Source: Dehalococcoidia bacterium
GTDB taxonomy: Bacteria > Chloroflexota > Dehalococcoidia > Dehalococcoidales > UBA2162
Reading direction: 5' to 3'
NCBI GenBank assembly: GCA_011191975.1
Contig: DUFA01000134.1
Location: 1 to 48,712 of the forward strand
DNA: 48,712 bases
A model generated the notes under the pieces. The model saw nothing but the letters and a program-made list of their open reading frames with translations, searched no databases and was not told the DNA's origin. Each line of letters starts with the position of its first letter. Position 1 is the stretch's first letter. A program made the translations under genes and the position numbers. Below are positions 33,721 to 42,037 of the stretch, piece after piece.

Positions 33721-35736
33721 ATGCATAATTACTATTACTCAGAATGGGATGGAAGCCAGGAATTCGAAGAGCTGGATTCGGATCAGCTTATGGATGAACT
33801 TGGCAAACAGGTCTTCCGCCACGGTAACCTGACCGATGCTCTCCGGGCTATGCAGAGATTTGGTATAAACAACCAGGGTAGACGAATGCCGAATCTTGAT
33901 CAGCTACTCCAGAGACTCCGCCAGATGAGACAGGATCAGTTGAGTCGTTATAACCTGGATTCGATGATGGATGAAATCAAGCAGAAACTCGACCATATTC
34001 TTGATACCGAACGGCAGGGTATACAGAAGAAACTGGATGAATCTAGCGAAAAAATCCAAAAAAGTGACGGTGATCTCACTTCCGATATCCAGGAAAAACT
34101 ACTGAAAAACATTCAGGACAGGGCCGCCCAGAACCTGGCTAAACTCGATGAACTCCCCCAGGATACGGGGGGTAGAATAAAAGGGCTATCGGATTATGAT
34201 TTCATGGATGAAGATGCCAGGAGTCAATTTAACGAACTGATCGATATGTTGAAAAAGCGTGCCATGGAGCAGTTCGGTAAAGACATGGTGCAACAATTGA
34301 AAAACATGGATCCGGAATCTCTGGCTCGCATGAGAAATATGATCGAATCTCTGAACCAGATGCTGGAACAACGCATGAGAGGAGAAGAACCGGATTTCGA
34401 TGGATTCATGCAGCAGTTCGGTGATTTCTTCGGTGATAATCCGCCACGAAGCCTTGATGAACTTATAGAACGCCTCCAAAGACAGATCGCCCAAGCGCAA
34501 TCACTAATGGAGAGTCTTTCTCCCGAAATACAGCAGGAACTCCAGGAACTGATGGATTCCATGCTCGATAACGTAACTAAACAGGAACTGGTTAAAATGG
34601 CTTCTTATATGGAGAGACTTTTCCCAAGTGAGTACCTTCAGCAGCATTATCCCTTCAGCGGAGATGAATCGGTTTCCTACGAAGAAGCTATGAAACTGAT
34701 GGAGACTCTCCAGAAGATGGATGACCTTGAAGAGCAGATGGAGTTTGCCCGATATGATCCGGCTATGGACGAGATCGACAATGAACTCGTGAAGGAGTTG
34801 ATGGGAGAAGAAGCTGAAAAAGAACTCGAAGCCGCAAGGGAACTGATCAAACTCCTGGAAGAAGCAGGTTATATCAGCAAACAGGACGGTCGTTTTGAAC
34901 TTACTCCCAAAGGAATTCGAAAGATCGGTCACCAGGCCCTCAATAACATTTTCTCTCAACTAAAGAAGGATCGTTCTGGAGAGCACGATATTCACAGGAC
35001 AGGGATGGGGAACGAATTCATCGAAGAAACCAAGAGATATGAATTCGGTGATGATTTTCATATTAATATTCAAAAGACTGTAATGAATTCACTGATGCGG
35101 GAGCCTTCGTTTCCGCTGAAGTTGAGCGTGGATGACTTTGAAGTCTTAATAACCGAAGAAAGCACCCGTTCAGCCACAGTCCTTATACTTGATAAGAGTC
35201 TCTCCATGTTCATGAGCGGTTATTTTGATTCGGCTAAACAAGTTGCAGTAGCACTTGAGAGCCTTATAAGGACCCGTTTCCCCAAAGATTCTCTCTATAT
35301 CCTGACCTTTGCCAGTCGAGCCCGTGAAATAAGAGAGAAAAACCTTCTGTTCACTGTACGAGGCGAACAGGGCACGAATTATGAAGATGCCTTGAGAACT
35401 GCAAGAAAGTTATTAGCCCGACAGAACTGTAATAATAAAGAAATAATTATGATAACCGATGGTGAACCTACCGCCCATCTCGAAGGTAACCAGGTATATT
35501 TCGGTTTCCCGCCAAGCATGAGGACACTGCAAAAAACGATGAGGGAAGTAAAAGCATGCACATCCCAGCGTATCACAATAAATGTCTTCATGTTTGAACA
35601 CACTTCATTTTTAACCCCTTTCATTACTCAGATGACGAAGCTCAATAAAGGCAGAGTATTTTTTGCCAACCCGGATAATCTTGGTAAATATGTAATGATG
35701 GATTACCTGTCAAATAAGTTCAAGAATATAGGCTGA
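33721..35736 (+). CDS. Large VWA-domain protein with helical N-terminal region
   Basis: A 671-residue cytoplasmic protein. Residues about 1-460 are highly charged and Gln-rich, mostly helical or coiled-coil, with repeated QxxLxxLM-type segments. Residues about 475-665 form a von Willebrand A domain with an intact MIDAS: DKSLSM, GTNYED (Thr) and MITDGEP (Asp). VWA proteins of this build usually work with a MoxR-type AAA+ ATPase as metal-inserting or complex-remodelling pairs. Here no MoxR gene is adjacent; the divergent neighbour is a CpaF-like ATPase. There is no signal peptide. The ATG follows GGTGGA. Confidence 0.83.
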   Translation: MHNYYYSEWDGSQEFEELDSDQLMDELGKQVFRHGNLTDALRAMQRFGINNQGRRMPNLDQLLQRLRQMRQDQLSRYNLDSMMDEIKQKLDHILDTERQGIQKKLDESSEKIQKSDGDLTSDIQEKLLKNIQDRAAQNLAKLDELPQDTGGRIKGLSDYDFMDEDARSQFNELIDMLKKRAMEQFGKDMVQQLKNMDPESLARMRNMIESLNQMLEQRMRGEEPDFDGFMQQFGDFFGDNPPRSLDELIERLQRQIAQAQSLMESLSPEIQQELQELMDSMLDNVTKQELVKMASYMERLFPSEYLQQHYPFSGDESVSYEEAMKLMETLQKMDDLEEQMEFARYDPAMDEIDNELVKELMGEEAEKELEAARELIKLLEEAGYISKQDGRFELTPKGIRKIGHQALNNIFSQLKKDRSGEHDIHRTGMGNEFIEETKRYEFGDDFHINIQKTVMNSLMREPSFPLKLSVDDFEVLITEESTRSATVLILDKSLSMFMSGYFDSAKQVAVALESLIRTRFPKDSLYILTFASRAREIREKNLLFTVRGEQGTNYEDALRTARKLLARQNCNNKEIIMITDGEPTAHLEGNQVYFGFPPSMRTLQKTMREVKACTSQRITINVFMFEHTSFLTPFITQMTKLNKGRVFFANPDNLGKYVMMDYLSNKFKNIG

Positions 35737-35864
35737 TTGTAATCCTGATATCCCCAGGAAAATAGCGGTATTTATTTAAACACGATGTGCAATCATTACC
35801 TTCAGACTCCTTCCCGACGCATTTGCGAGAATACCAGAAACGACTTGTGTGTTCACTATGTCAT

Positions 35865-35894
35865 TTGACAGAAATAACACATAGATGGTATTCA
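35865..35894 (+). promoter_or_regulatory. Putative promoter for the sensor kinase gene
   Basis: A perfect TTGACA (35865-35870), 18 bp, then TATTCA (35889-35894). CTATGT and ACATAG form an inverted repeat flanking the -35 box (about 35857-35884), which could be an operator. Confidence 0.4.
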
Positions 35895-35948
35895 TATAAG
35901 TCTAGCTGCCTTCCCTGAAAGACTAACAGTCTCCGGGAGGTTTTAATA

Positions 35949-37199
35949 TTGGTAGAAGGGCAGAACCAAAGAAAAAAGCTCTCGGAGCCTGAATCCGAGG
36001 AAAGATACCATGAACTTCTTGTACTCAGCCGCGTATCAGCAGCTCTTAGCGGTTTGTGGGATCTGGATGCGATACTCCGGGTTGCGCTAGATAACGTCCT
36101 GAATATTATGAACGGTGCAGTCGGAGGTATCCTCATCCTGGATGAGCAATCTCATACTCTCTCCTACCGCGTTCATCAGGGTCTCAGTGACAGGTTTGTA
36201 GCAGAAACACAACTCCATCTCGGAGAAGGTATAGCCGGGACCGTTGCCCAGACCGGGAAAGCCATAATGCTGGAAGATTTTTCAGCAGATCCTCGTACCG
36301 CTAAAGCTGACATCGTAAGTGACGAAGGGCTGAAAGCCCTGATCAGTGTTCCTCTCAGAGCTAAAGACAAGGTTCTTGGCGTAATAAACGTCGCCAGCAA
36401 AATGTCTCATGTCTTCACGACTAACGATATGCATTTACTTCACTCTATCGGCGACCAGCTAGGCGTGGCAATAGAACAGGCTCGCCTTAACGAAAGGCTG
36501 AGAAGAGCACGGGAACGCCTACGGCGACTCGCCAGACAGAATCTTGTGGCGGAGGAAGAAGAAAGAAGAAGAATTGCTCGTGAACTTCATGACGAGACCA
36601 GCCAGTCGTTATCAGGTCTTGCCCTGCAGCTTCAGGCACTCGTTACTTCAGCTGAAATGTCCGGCAACTATGATCCAGAATTTGTCAAGGGATTAAAGAA
36701 AGTACAGGCTTTAACTGTTCAGGTTCATACAGAAGTAAGTCGATTAATAGCCGACCTTCGACCCGCCTTGCTGGATACTCTCGGCCTGATTCCAGCCGTA
36801 CGGCAACACGCTGAATCTACCCTCAATCACCGGGATATTACAGTATCCGTGCAGGTAAAAGGCAGAGAAAGGCGTTTATCGCCCGAATACGAAACGGGAC
36901 TTTTCAGGTTTATCCAGGGCGCTGTTGGTAATATTGCTCAACACTCTAAAGCATCCAATGCCTTCATCAATTTTGAGTATCGCGATAATGAGCTGATTAT
37001 CAGCATAAGAGATAACGGACAGGGCTTTGTCGTTGCCGAGATTACTGATGTTGAAGAAAGCGGAAGAGGGCGTGGTTTATTCAGTATGCGCGAGAGGGTT
37101 GGATTTCTCGGAGGACACAGCTGGATTGAATCCGAACCCGGTAAAGGAACAACTGTTTGGGCAAGAATACCGATAGACGAAGGTAAATATGGTGAATAA
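35949..37199 (+). CDS. GAF-domain sensor histidine kinase (NarL-type, HisKA_3)
   Basis: A 416-residue soluble kinase. Residues about 35-178 are a GAF domain (LGEGIAGTVAQTGKA); a short coiled coil leads to the HisKA_3 box RRIARELHDE with the phosphorylated His214, and the C-terminus is an HATPase with AVGNIAQHSKA, IRDNGQGF and GRGRGLFSMRERV. No membrane segments are present, so it senses a cytoplasmic signal. The TTG start lies behind GGGAGG. Its end overlaps the response regulator gene by 11 bp, which makes that the cognate partner. Confidence 0.93.
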   Translation: MVEGQNQRKKLSEPESEERYHELLVLSRVSAALSGLWDLDAILRVALDNVLNIMNGAVGGILILDEQSHTLSYRVHQGLSDRFVAETQLHLGEGIAGTVAQTGKAIMLEDFSADPRTAKADIVSDEGLKALISVPLRAKDKVLGVINVASKMSHVFTTNDMHLLHSIGDQLGVAIEQARLNERLRRARERLRRLARQNLVAEEEERRRIARELHDETSQSLSGLALQLQALVTSAEMSGNYDPEFVKGLKKVQALTVQVHTEVSRLIADLRPALLDTLGLIPAVRQHAESTLNHRDITVSVQVKGRERRLSPEYETGLFRFIQGAVGNIAQHSKASNAFINFEYRDNELIISIRDNGQGFVVAEITDVEESGRGRGLFSMRERVGFLGGHSWIESEPGKGTTVWARIPIDEGKYGE

Positions 37200-37839
37200 A
37201 ATTACAGTGCTTATTGTCGATGATCACACAATAGTTCGGGATGGTATCTCTGCTCTCTTGGCACTCGCAGGTGATATAGAAGTGGTCGGTGAAGCTGCAA
37301 ACGGAAGTGAGGCAATCGAAAAGGTTAGAGAGTTGAATCCAGACGTAGTGTTGATGGATGTTTCTATGCCCATCTTGGGAGGGCTCGAAGCGACACGCCG
37401 TATATGCAAGGAATTTCGGACAAAGGTCATTGTTCTCACACAATATGATGATAAGGAATACGTCTTTCCGGCAATTGAAGCAGGTGCTTCAGGATTTATC
37501 AGTAAGGTAGCAGCTTCTGCAGAACTGACAACTGGTATACGTTCAGTTTATCATGGGGATTCTTACCTTTCACCGTCTATCGCTAAACTGCTGGTTGAAG
37601 ACTACCGCACCGGCGATAAACGCGGTAATTCAGATCCCTATCAGCGGTTAACTGCCAGAGAGAGAGACGTCCTCAAGCTGATAGCAGAGGGATATACGAC
37701 TCAACAGGTCGCAGATATGCTCGTAGTCAGTCCCAAGACTGTGGAAGGGCACAGGACAAACCTCATGGCAAAACTCGGTTTACGAAACCGGGTTGAGTTG
37801 GTTAAATATGCTGTCCGTAAAGGCATCATCAGCATCTAG
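37189..37839 (+). CDS. NarL/LuxR-family response regulator
   Basis: A 216-residue regulator: receiver domain with Asp57 (VVLMDVSMP) and acidic pair D11-D12, then a LuxR-type helix-turn-helix (LTARERDVLKLIAEGYTTQQVADM...SPKTVEGH). It is translationally coupled to the upstream kinase, with AAGG before its ATG. It probably activates or represses promoters in response to the GAF signal. The double-receiver gene and redox operon downstream are the nearest candidate targets, although a hairpin lies in between. Confidence 0.94.
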   Translation: MVNKITVLIVDDHTIVRDGISALLALAGDIEVVGEAANGSEAIEKVRELNPDVVLMDVSMPILGGLEATRRICKEFRTKVIVLTQYDDKEYVFPAIEAGASGFISKVAASAELTTGIRSVYHGDSYLSPSIAKLLVEDYRTGDKRGNSDPYQRLTARERDVLKLIAEGYTTQQVADMLVVSPKTVEGHRTNLMAKLGLRNRVELVKYAVRKGIISI

Positions 37840-37941
37840 ATTTTCATTCAAGGGTATTTCCTCCGGTACTTTACCATAGCGTTTTTTGTTACTATCATTA
37901 TTCCTATATCGTTTTTCGGTTGATAAATCATCAAAATACAG

Positions 37942-37973
37942 GGGTTTTCCCGGTTCAATACAAGGGAAAACCC
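37942..37973 (+). terminator. Stem-loop between the two regulator genes
   Basis: A ten-base stem GGGTTTTCCC/GGGAAAACCC (37942-37951 and 37964-37973) with a 12-base loop. There is no clean T-tract after it, so it may be a terminator or an mRNA-stabilising hairpin. The rest of the 233-bp gap is AT-rich with nothing else clear. Confidence 0.4.
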
Positions 37974-38072
37974 TGTTCCACTATTTGAGGATGATTTTTA
38001 TACTTCAAATACCCTTATACTTCTCTTTTACATCACCTGAAATAAACCCGTAACTTCGATGAATGGAGGAAG

Positions 38073-38870
38073 ATGATGGAAGAGAAAAAAATGGTAATCT
38101 TGATTATTGATGACGAACCGGACTTCATAAAAGATCTGAAAACCACTCTTGAGAAAGAATCCTACTCCGTATGTACTGCATCGAATCGTGGTGAGGCTGA
38201 GGAGAAAGTACGTTCGGAAGAACCGGATATGATAGTACTTGGAACCATTATGCCTCGTGGCGACGCATTCCTCTTTCATAAATGGCTTAAACAGACGCTT
38301 GCTTTCAGCAACCTCCCAGTTATGGTGATCAATGCTTCACCTGAAAAACAGGTACTCAAAGGCTGGAGAATGGATGAAGGAATGCAGTGTGATGCTGAAG
38401 ACTTTCTGGCAAAGCCTATCACCTCATCCGCTCTCGTCCCCCGTATCCAGGCCCTTTTAAACCGCGAGACTAAGAGAATAAAGGTACTTATTGTCGATGA
38501 CCATGCCGTAGTCAGAGACGGTATCAGGGCTGTTATCGCTTTGCAGCGTGATATGCAGGTTGTTGGAGAAGCGGTAAATGGTCAAGAAGGTGTCGAAAAG
38601 ACAATGGAACTTTTACCCGATGTCGTCGTTATGGACATTGTTATGCCGGTTATGAATGGCCTGGACGCTGCTAAAGAAATACATTCTAAAAATGAGAATG
38701 CGAAGATACTCATGTTGACGCAGTATGACGACGAAGAAAATGTCCTGGCAAGTAAAAAAGCAGGAGCGGTAGGATTTATCCCTAAAGCGTCAGCAAGTTC
38801 ACGGCTCTTAACAGGAATAAGATCTGTCGCCCGGGGTGATCAATCCTGGATTGAATCGCTTATATCGTAG
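38073..38870 (+). CDS. Double-receiver protein without output domain; first receiver degenerate
   Basis: A 265-residue protein made of two CheY-like receivers (residues about 7-128 and 136-262). The first keeps the acidic pair (IIDDEP) and the Lys (FLAKP), but the phosphorylated Asp position is Gly57 (MIVLGTIMP), so it cannot be phosphorylated in the normal way. The second has VDDH, Asp188 (VVVMDIVMP) and Lys (FIPK) and closely resembles the receiver of the NarL regulator at 37189. No DNA-binding or enzymatic output follows. Its stop lies a few bases before the FdhA-like start, which implies co-translation with the redox operon. The ATG has GGAGGAAG ahead. Confidence 0.9.
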   Translation: MMEEKKMVILIIDDEPDFIKDLKTTLEKESYSVCTASNRGEAEEKVRSEEPDMIVLGTIMPRGDAFLFHKWLKQTLAFSNLPVMVINASPEKQVLKGWRMDEGMQCDAEDFLAKPITSSALVPRIQALLNRETKRIKVLIVDDHAVVRDGIRAVIALQRDMQVVGEAVNGQEGVEKTMELLPDVVVMDIVMPVMNGLDAAKEIHSKNENAKILMLTQYDDEENVLASKKAGAVGFIPKASASSRLLTGIRSVARGDQSWIESLIS

Positions 38871-38882
38871 AAGGTGATGCAA

Positions 38883-41558
38883 GTGGAAGCTATAACAATA
38901 ACCCTTGACGAAATAGAAGTAAGTGGCTATCCGGGAATGACTATTCTGGATTTGGCACGTGAATCAGGTGTATCCATTCCGACTCTTTGCCATGATCCTT
39001 ATCTTTCATCTGTTGGTGCCTGCCGTATATGCCTGGTAGAAGAAGAAAACACCAAGGCATTACTGGCATCCTGTGTAACACCCATACGCCCAGGGATGGT
39101 AATTAATACACACTCTCCACGAGTGCTTGAACGTCGTAAGCTAATTCTTGAGTTTCTACTTGCCAGCCATCCGGATTCATGTCTGGTATGCGACAAAGGT
39201 AACCGTTGCGAACTTCGGAGTCTAGCATCAGAAATGGGGATCGGAAAACTCGAGTTAAATAAAATTCCTCTATCTTCAAATATAGTTGATGTTAATCCGT
39301 TCCTCGAGAGGGACCTGTCAAAATGTATAATGTGTACCCGGTGCATACGCGCTGACCAGGAACTGGTTGTTATAGGAGCCATCGATTACGTCGAACGGGG
39401 ATTCATAGCCAGACCAGCTACTTTCGACAACATGCCCCTGGAAAACTCAGAATGTACTTTTTGCGGCACCTGCGTCTCTTTTTGCCCTACCGGTGCTTTG
39501 AAGGAAAAGAAACCTTTGTACAACGGCACTACATCGACAGTTACTGAAACGATATGCCCTTATTGCGGCTGCGGATGTGGTATTACCTTGGAGGTAAAAA
39601 ATAACAGGATAATACGAGTTAGACCGGTAATCGAAAGTCCGGTAAATAAAGGTACACTGTGTTCAAGGGGCAGTTACGGACTTGATTTTATAAATCATCC
39701 AGATCGCCTCGCGACTCCATTAATCAGAAACTCCGATGGATTACAGGAAACTACGTGGGATAATGCGATATCTTTCACGTCACAGGAATTGAAGCGTATA
39801 AAAAATGAATACGGACCGGAAAGCATCGCTGTTCTCGGATCGTCAAAATGCACTAATGAGGATAATTATTTACTTCAAAAATTCACTCGTTGCGTTTTGG
39901 GGACTAACAATATCGATAATGGCAGTCGCATGTATAATGCCCCAAGTCGAGAAGGACTGGGCTGGTCGATAGGCTTTCCTTTATCGACAAATACGCTAAT
40001 TGAACTGGAACGATCCGATACAATAATCGTGATCGGTGCGAATCCAGCAGCTTCTGCTCCTGCGGTTTCTTATGCTATTAAACGTGCTGTAAAAAACAGT
40101 GGGGCGAAACTTATAGTTATCGATCCATGTAATACCGAGTTAACTAAATTTGCGCAAATCTGGTTAAAACCTGGGATTGAAACAGACACCGCTTTAATTA
40201 ACGGAATGGCAAAAATAATACTCGATAACAAGACTTACGATGAAGAATTTGTCACCCGTCGGACAGATAATTTCGATGAATATTCTGCTGCTTTGAGTAA
40301 ATATTCACCCGCATATGTTGAGAAAATCACGGGTGTACCGGCGATGGATATACAACTGGCGGCGCAAATGTACTCTGAAGCAAAAACCGCATCCATTGTA
40401 TACGGAACAGGAATCACTCAACAGATAAGAGGTACAGAGGGTGTAATTGCTCTGGCGAACCTGGCTATGCTGACTGGAAATTCCGGTCATCATGGTGGTG
40501 GTATATTCGCCCTACAAAAGGAGAACAATGCCCAGGGAGCCTGTGATATGGGCACACTTCCTGACTTTCTCCCGGGATACAGAAGTCTTGAGGATACTCA
40601 AACACGAGATGTATTCAAAGACACATGGCAGACAGAAATTCCGGAGAAAGCTGGAATAAATGCCATTGAAGTACTACGGCAGGCAGAAGCCGGAAATATC
40701 AAGGGTATACTGATTGTGGGAGAAAATCCTGTGGTAAGTTTTCCGGATCCTGCTTTCGTGAGAAAAGCTCTTTCCTCTCTTGAATTTCTTTGTGTCGTAG
40801 ACATATTTCCCACAGAGACAACCGAACTGGCCTCGGTAATAATGCCGGCAGCGGCTTTCGCTGAAAAAGATGGAACATTCACAAACTTTGAAGGAAGAGT
40901 TCAACAGGTACGGAGGGCTATTAATCCGCCCGGCATCTCTCTTCCTGAGTGGGAAATTATCCTCAGATTATCCCGTGAGATGGGTTCATCCATGCAGTAT
41001 CCATCATCCAGAGAAATATTGACTGAGATCGAGGAGTTGGTACCCCTATATCAAAACCTTTCGCATCATGACTTTGAGCAGGATGAGGATGAACCGGATT
41101 CTTCGAGTGAACGACTTGGGTCGAAACGTTTTTATAAAGGTCTCTTCCCTAGTGGATTCGGACGTTTTACTCCTGTCGAGTACGTTTCCTCAGAAGGCGA
41201 TAAAGATGAACGGTATCCTTTCCTTCTAGTAACCGGATCCACTCTGCACCAGTTTGGTAGTGGTTCCAGAAGTGGCAGAGCTTCGAGACTCAAATCTTTT
41301 ACTCCCCAAGCCTGGGTAGATATCAGTAAAGGTGATTCGAACAGGTATAAGTTAAACTCGGGCGATGAAGTAAGGATCATCTCACCTTCGGGTGAAATAA
41401 GCGCTATCGCTCGGATCTCCGATGACCTGGACGAAGGAATACTTTGTATGCCTTCTTCATTTTCGAGTACCCCAGTAAATGCACTTTTCAGTTTCGATAC
41501 CAATAATTCCTTAAAGACATGTTCCGTAAGGCTTGAAAGGATTGATAATAATGACTGA
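38883..41558 (+). CDS. Formate-dehydrogenase-like / NuoG-like molybdopterin-fold protein lacking formate catalytic residues
   Basis: About 891 residues. Order of domains: [2Fe-2S] (four Cys within residues 36-64), His-Cys3 [4Fe-4S] (SHPDSCLVCDKGNRC), a two-cluster ferredoxin domain (CIMCTRC and CTFCGTCVSFCP) and an FdhA-type molybdopterin domain with its own cluster (CPYCGCGC...LCSRG). Alignment from memory with E. coli FdhF shows Sec140-His141 replaced by Tyr-Asn (SRMYNAPS, bases 39933-39938) and Arg333 by Gln (LQKENNAQGACDMG). Formate oxidation is therefore unlikely. The fourth Cys of the first ferredoxin motif is Asp (39354-39356). I place the start at GTG 38883 (AGAAGG eight bases ahead); ATG 38877 is possible. 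It is the first redox subunit of the NuoEF-MetVF operon. Confidence 0.88.
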   Translation: MEAITITLDEIEVSGYPGMTILDLARESGVSIPTLCHDPYLSSVGACRICLVEEENTKALLASCVTPIRPGMVINTHSPRVLERRKLILEFLLASHPDSCLVCDKGNRCELRSLASEMGIGKLELNKIPLSSNIVDVNPFLERDLSKCIMCTRCIRADQELVVIGAIDYVERGFIARPATFDNMPLENSECTFCGTCVSFCPTGALKEKKPLYNGTTSTVTETICPYCGCGCGITLEVKNNRIIRVRPVIESPVNKGTLCSRGSYGLDFINHPDRLATPLIRNSDGLQETTWDNAISFTSQELKRIKNEYGPESIAVLGSSKCTNEDNYLLQKFTRCVLGTNNIDNGSRMYNAPSREGLGWSIGFPLSTNTLIELERSDTIIVIGANPAASAPAVSYAIKRAVKNSGAKLIVIDPCNTELTKFAQIWLKPGIETDTALINGMAKIILDNKTYDEEFVTRRTDNFDEYSAALSKYSPAYVEKITGVPAMDIQLAAQMYSEAKTASIVYGTGITQQIRGTEGVIALANLAMLTGNSGHHGGGIFALQKENNAQGACDMGTLPDFLPGYRSLEDTQTRDVFKDTWQTEIPEKAGINAIEVLRQAEAGNIKGILIVGENPVVSFPDPAFVRKALSSLEFLCVVDIFPTETTELASVIMPAAAFAEKDGTFTNFEGRVQQVRRAINPPGISLPEWEIILRLSREMGSSMQYPSSREILTEIEELVPLYQNLSHHDFEQDEDEPDSSSERLGSKRFYKGLFPSGFGRFTPVEYVSSEGDKDERYPFLLVTGSTLHQFGSGSRSGRASRLKSFTPQAWVDISKGDSNRYKLNSGDEVRIISPSGEISAIARISDDLDEGILCMPSSFSSTPVNALFSFDTNNSLKTCSVRLERIDNND

Positions 41559-42036
41559 AACAAATAAATTAACGCAGACTGAACTCGAAAAGATCGATAA
41601 TATCATCGCGGAACACAAGGATGAAGAGTGGGGACTGATTCCCTGTCTCCAGGATATACAGGAACTGCTGGGTTATATTCCCCCACCAGTAATAAAACGC
41701 ATAGCGGAAGGGCTTGGCCTGTTCCCAAGTCAGGTACAGGGTGTGGTCACCTTCTATGAGCAGTTATATACCACTCCGAGGGGCAAAAATATCGTCAAGG
41801 TATGCCGGGGTACTGCATGCCATGTCCGAGGAGGGAAAACCATCCTGAATCTCGTTAAACAGCAGCTTAACCTGGAGGAAGGAGAAACTACGCCTGACCT
41901 GGAATATACGTTAGAAACCGTTGCCTGTATCGGTGTTTGTGCCCTCGCTCCGAATATCGTTATTAACAGAGATACACATGGTCATATGAATCCTAAAAAA
42001 GTGTCAAGGTTATTCAACAAAAATGGTGACGGATAA
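41551..42036 (+). CDS. nuoE: NuoE-like [2Fe-2S] subunit
   Basis: A 161-residue thioredoxin-fold protein with the [2Fe-2S] ligands in CRGTACHVRGG and ACIGVCALAPN, as in the 24-kDa subunit of complex I and HydC/HylA-type subunits. It passes electrons to or from the FMN subunit encoded next. The ATG at 41551 lies behind AAAGG and overlaps the FdhA-like stop by eight bases; the end overlaps or abuts the NuoF start. Tight coupling to both neighbours supports one soluble complex and not a membrane complex I, since no other nuo genes are present. Confidence 0.93.
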   Translation: MTETNKLTQTELEKIDNIIAEHKDEEWGLIPCLQDIQELLGYIPPPVIKRIAEGLGLFPSQVQGVVTFYEQLYTTPRGKNIVKVCRGTACHVRGGKTILNLVKQQLNLEEGETTPDLEYTLETVACIGVCALAPNIVINRDTHGHMNPKKVSRLFNKNGDG

Positions 42037-42037
42037 T

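Noticed and set aside
34504-34959. A 151-codon open frame on the minus strand
   Set aside because: Antisense to the helical part of the VWA gene; the Phe/His/Leu-rich product is what the complement of Glu/Lys/Gln-rich coding sequence gives.
38883-41558. Annotation as formate dehydrogenase alpha subunit
   Set aside because: Overall similarity is strong, but Sec/Cys, His and Arg of the active site are Tyr, Asn and Gln. I keep only 'formate-dehydrogenase-like'.
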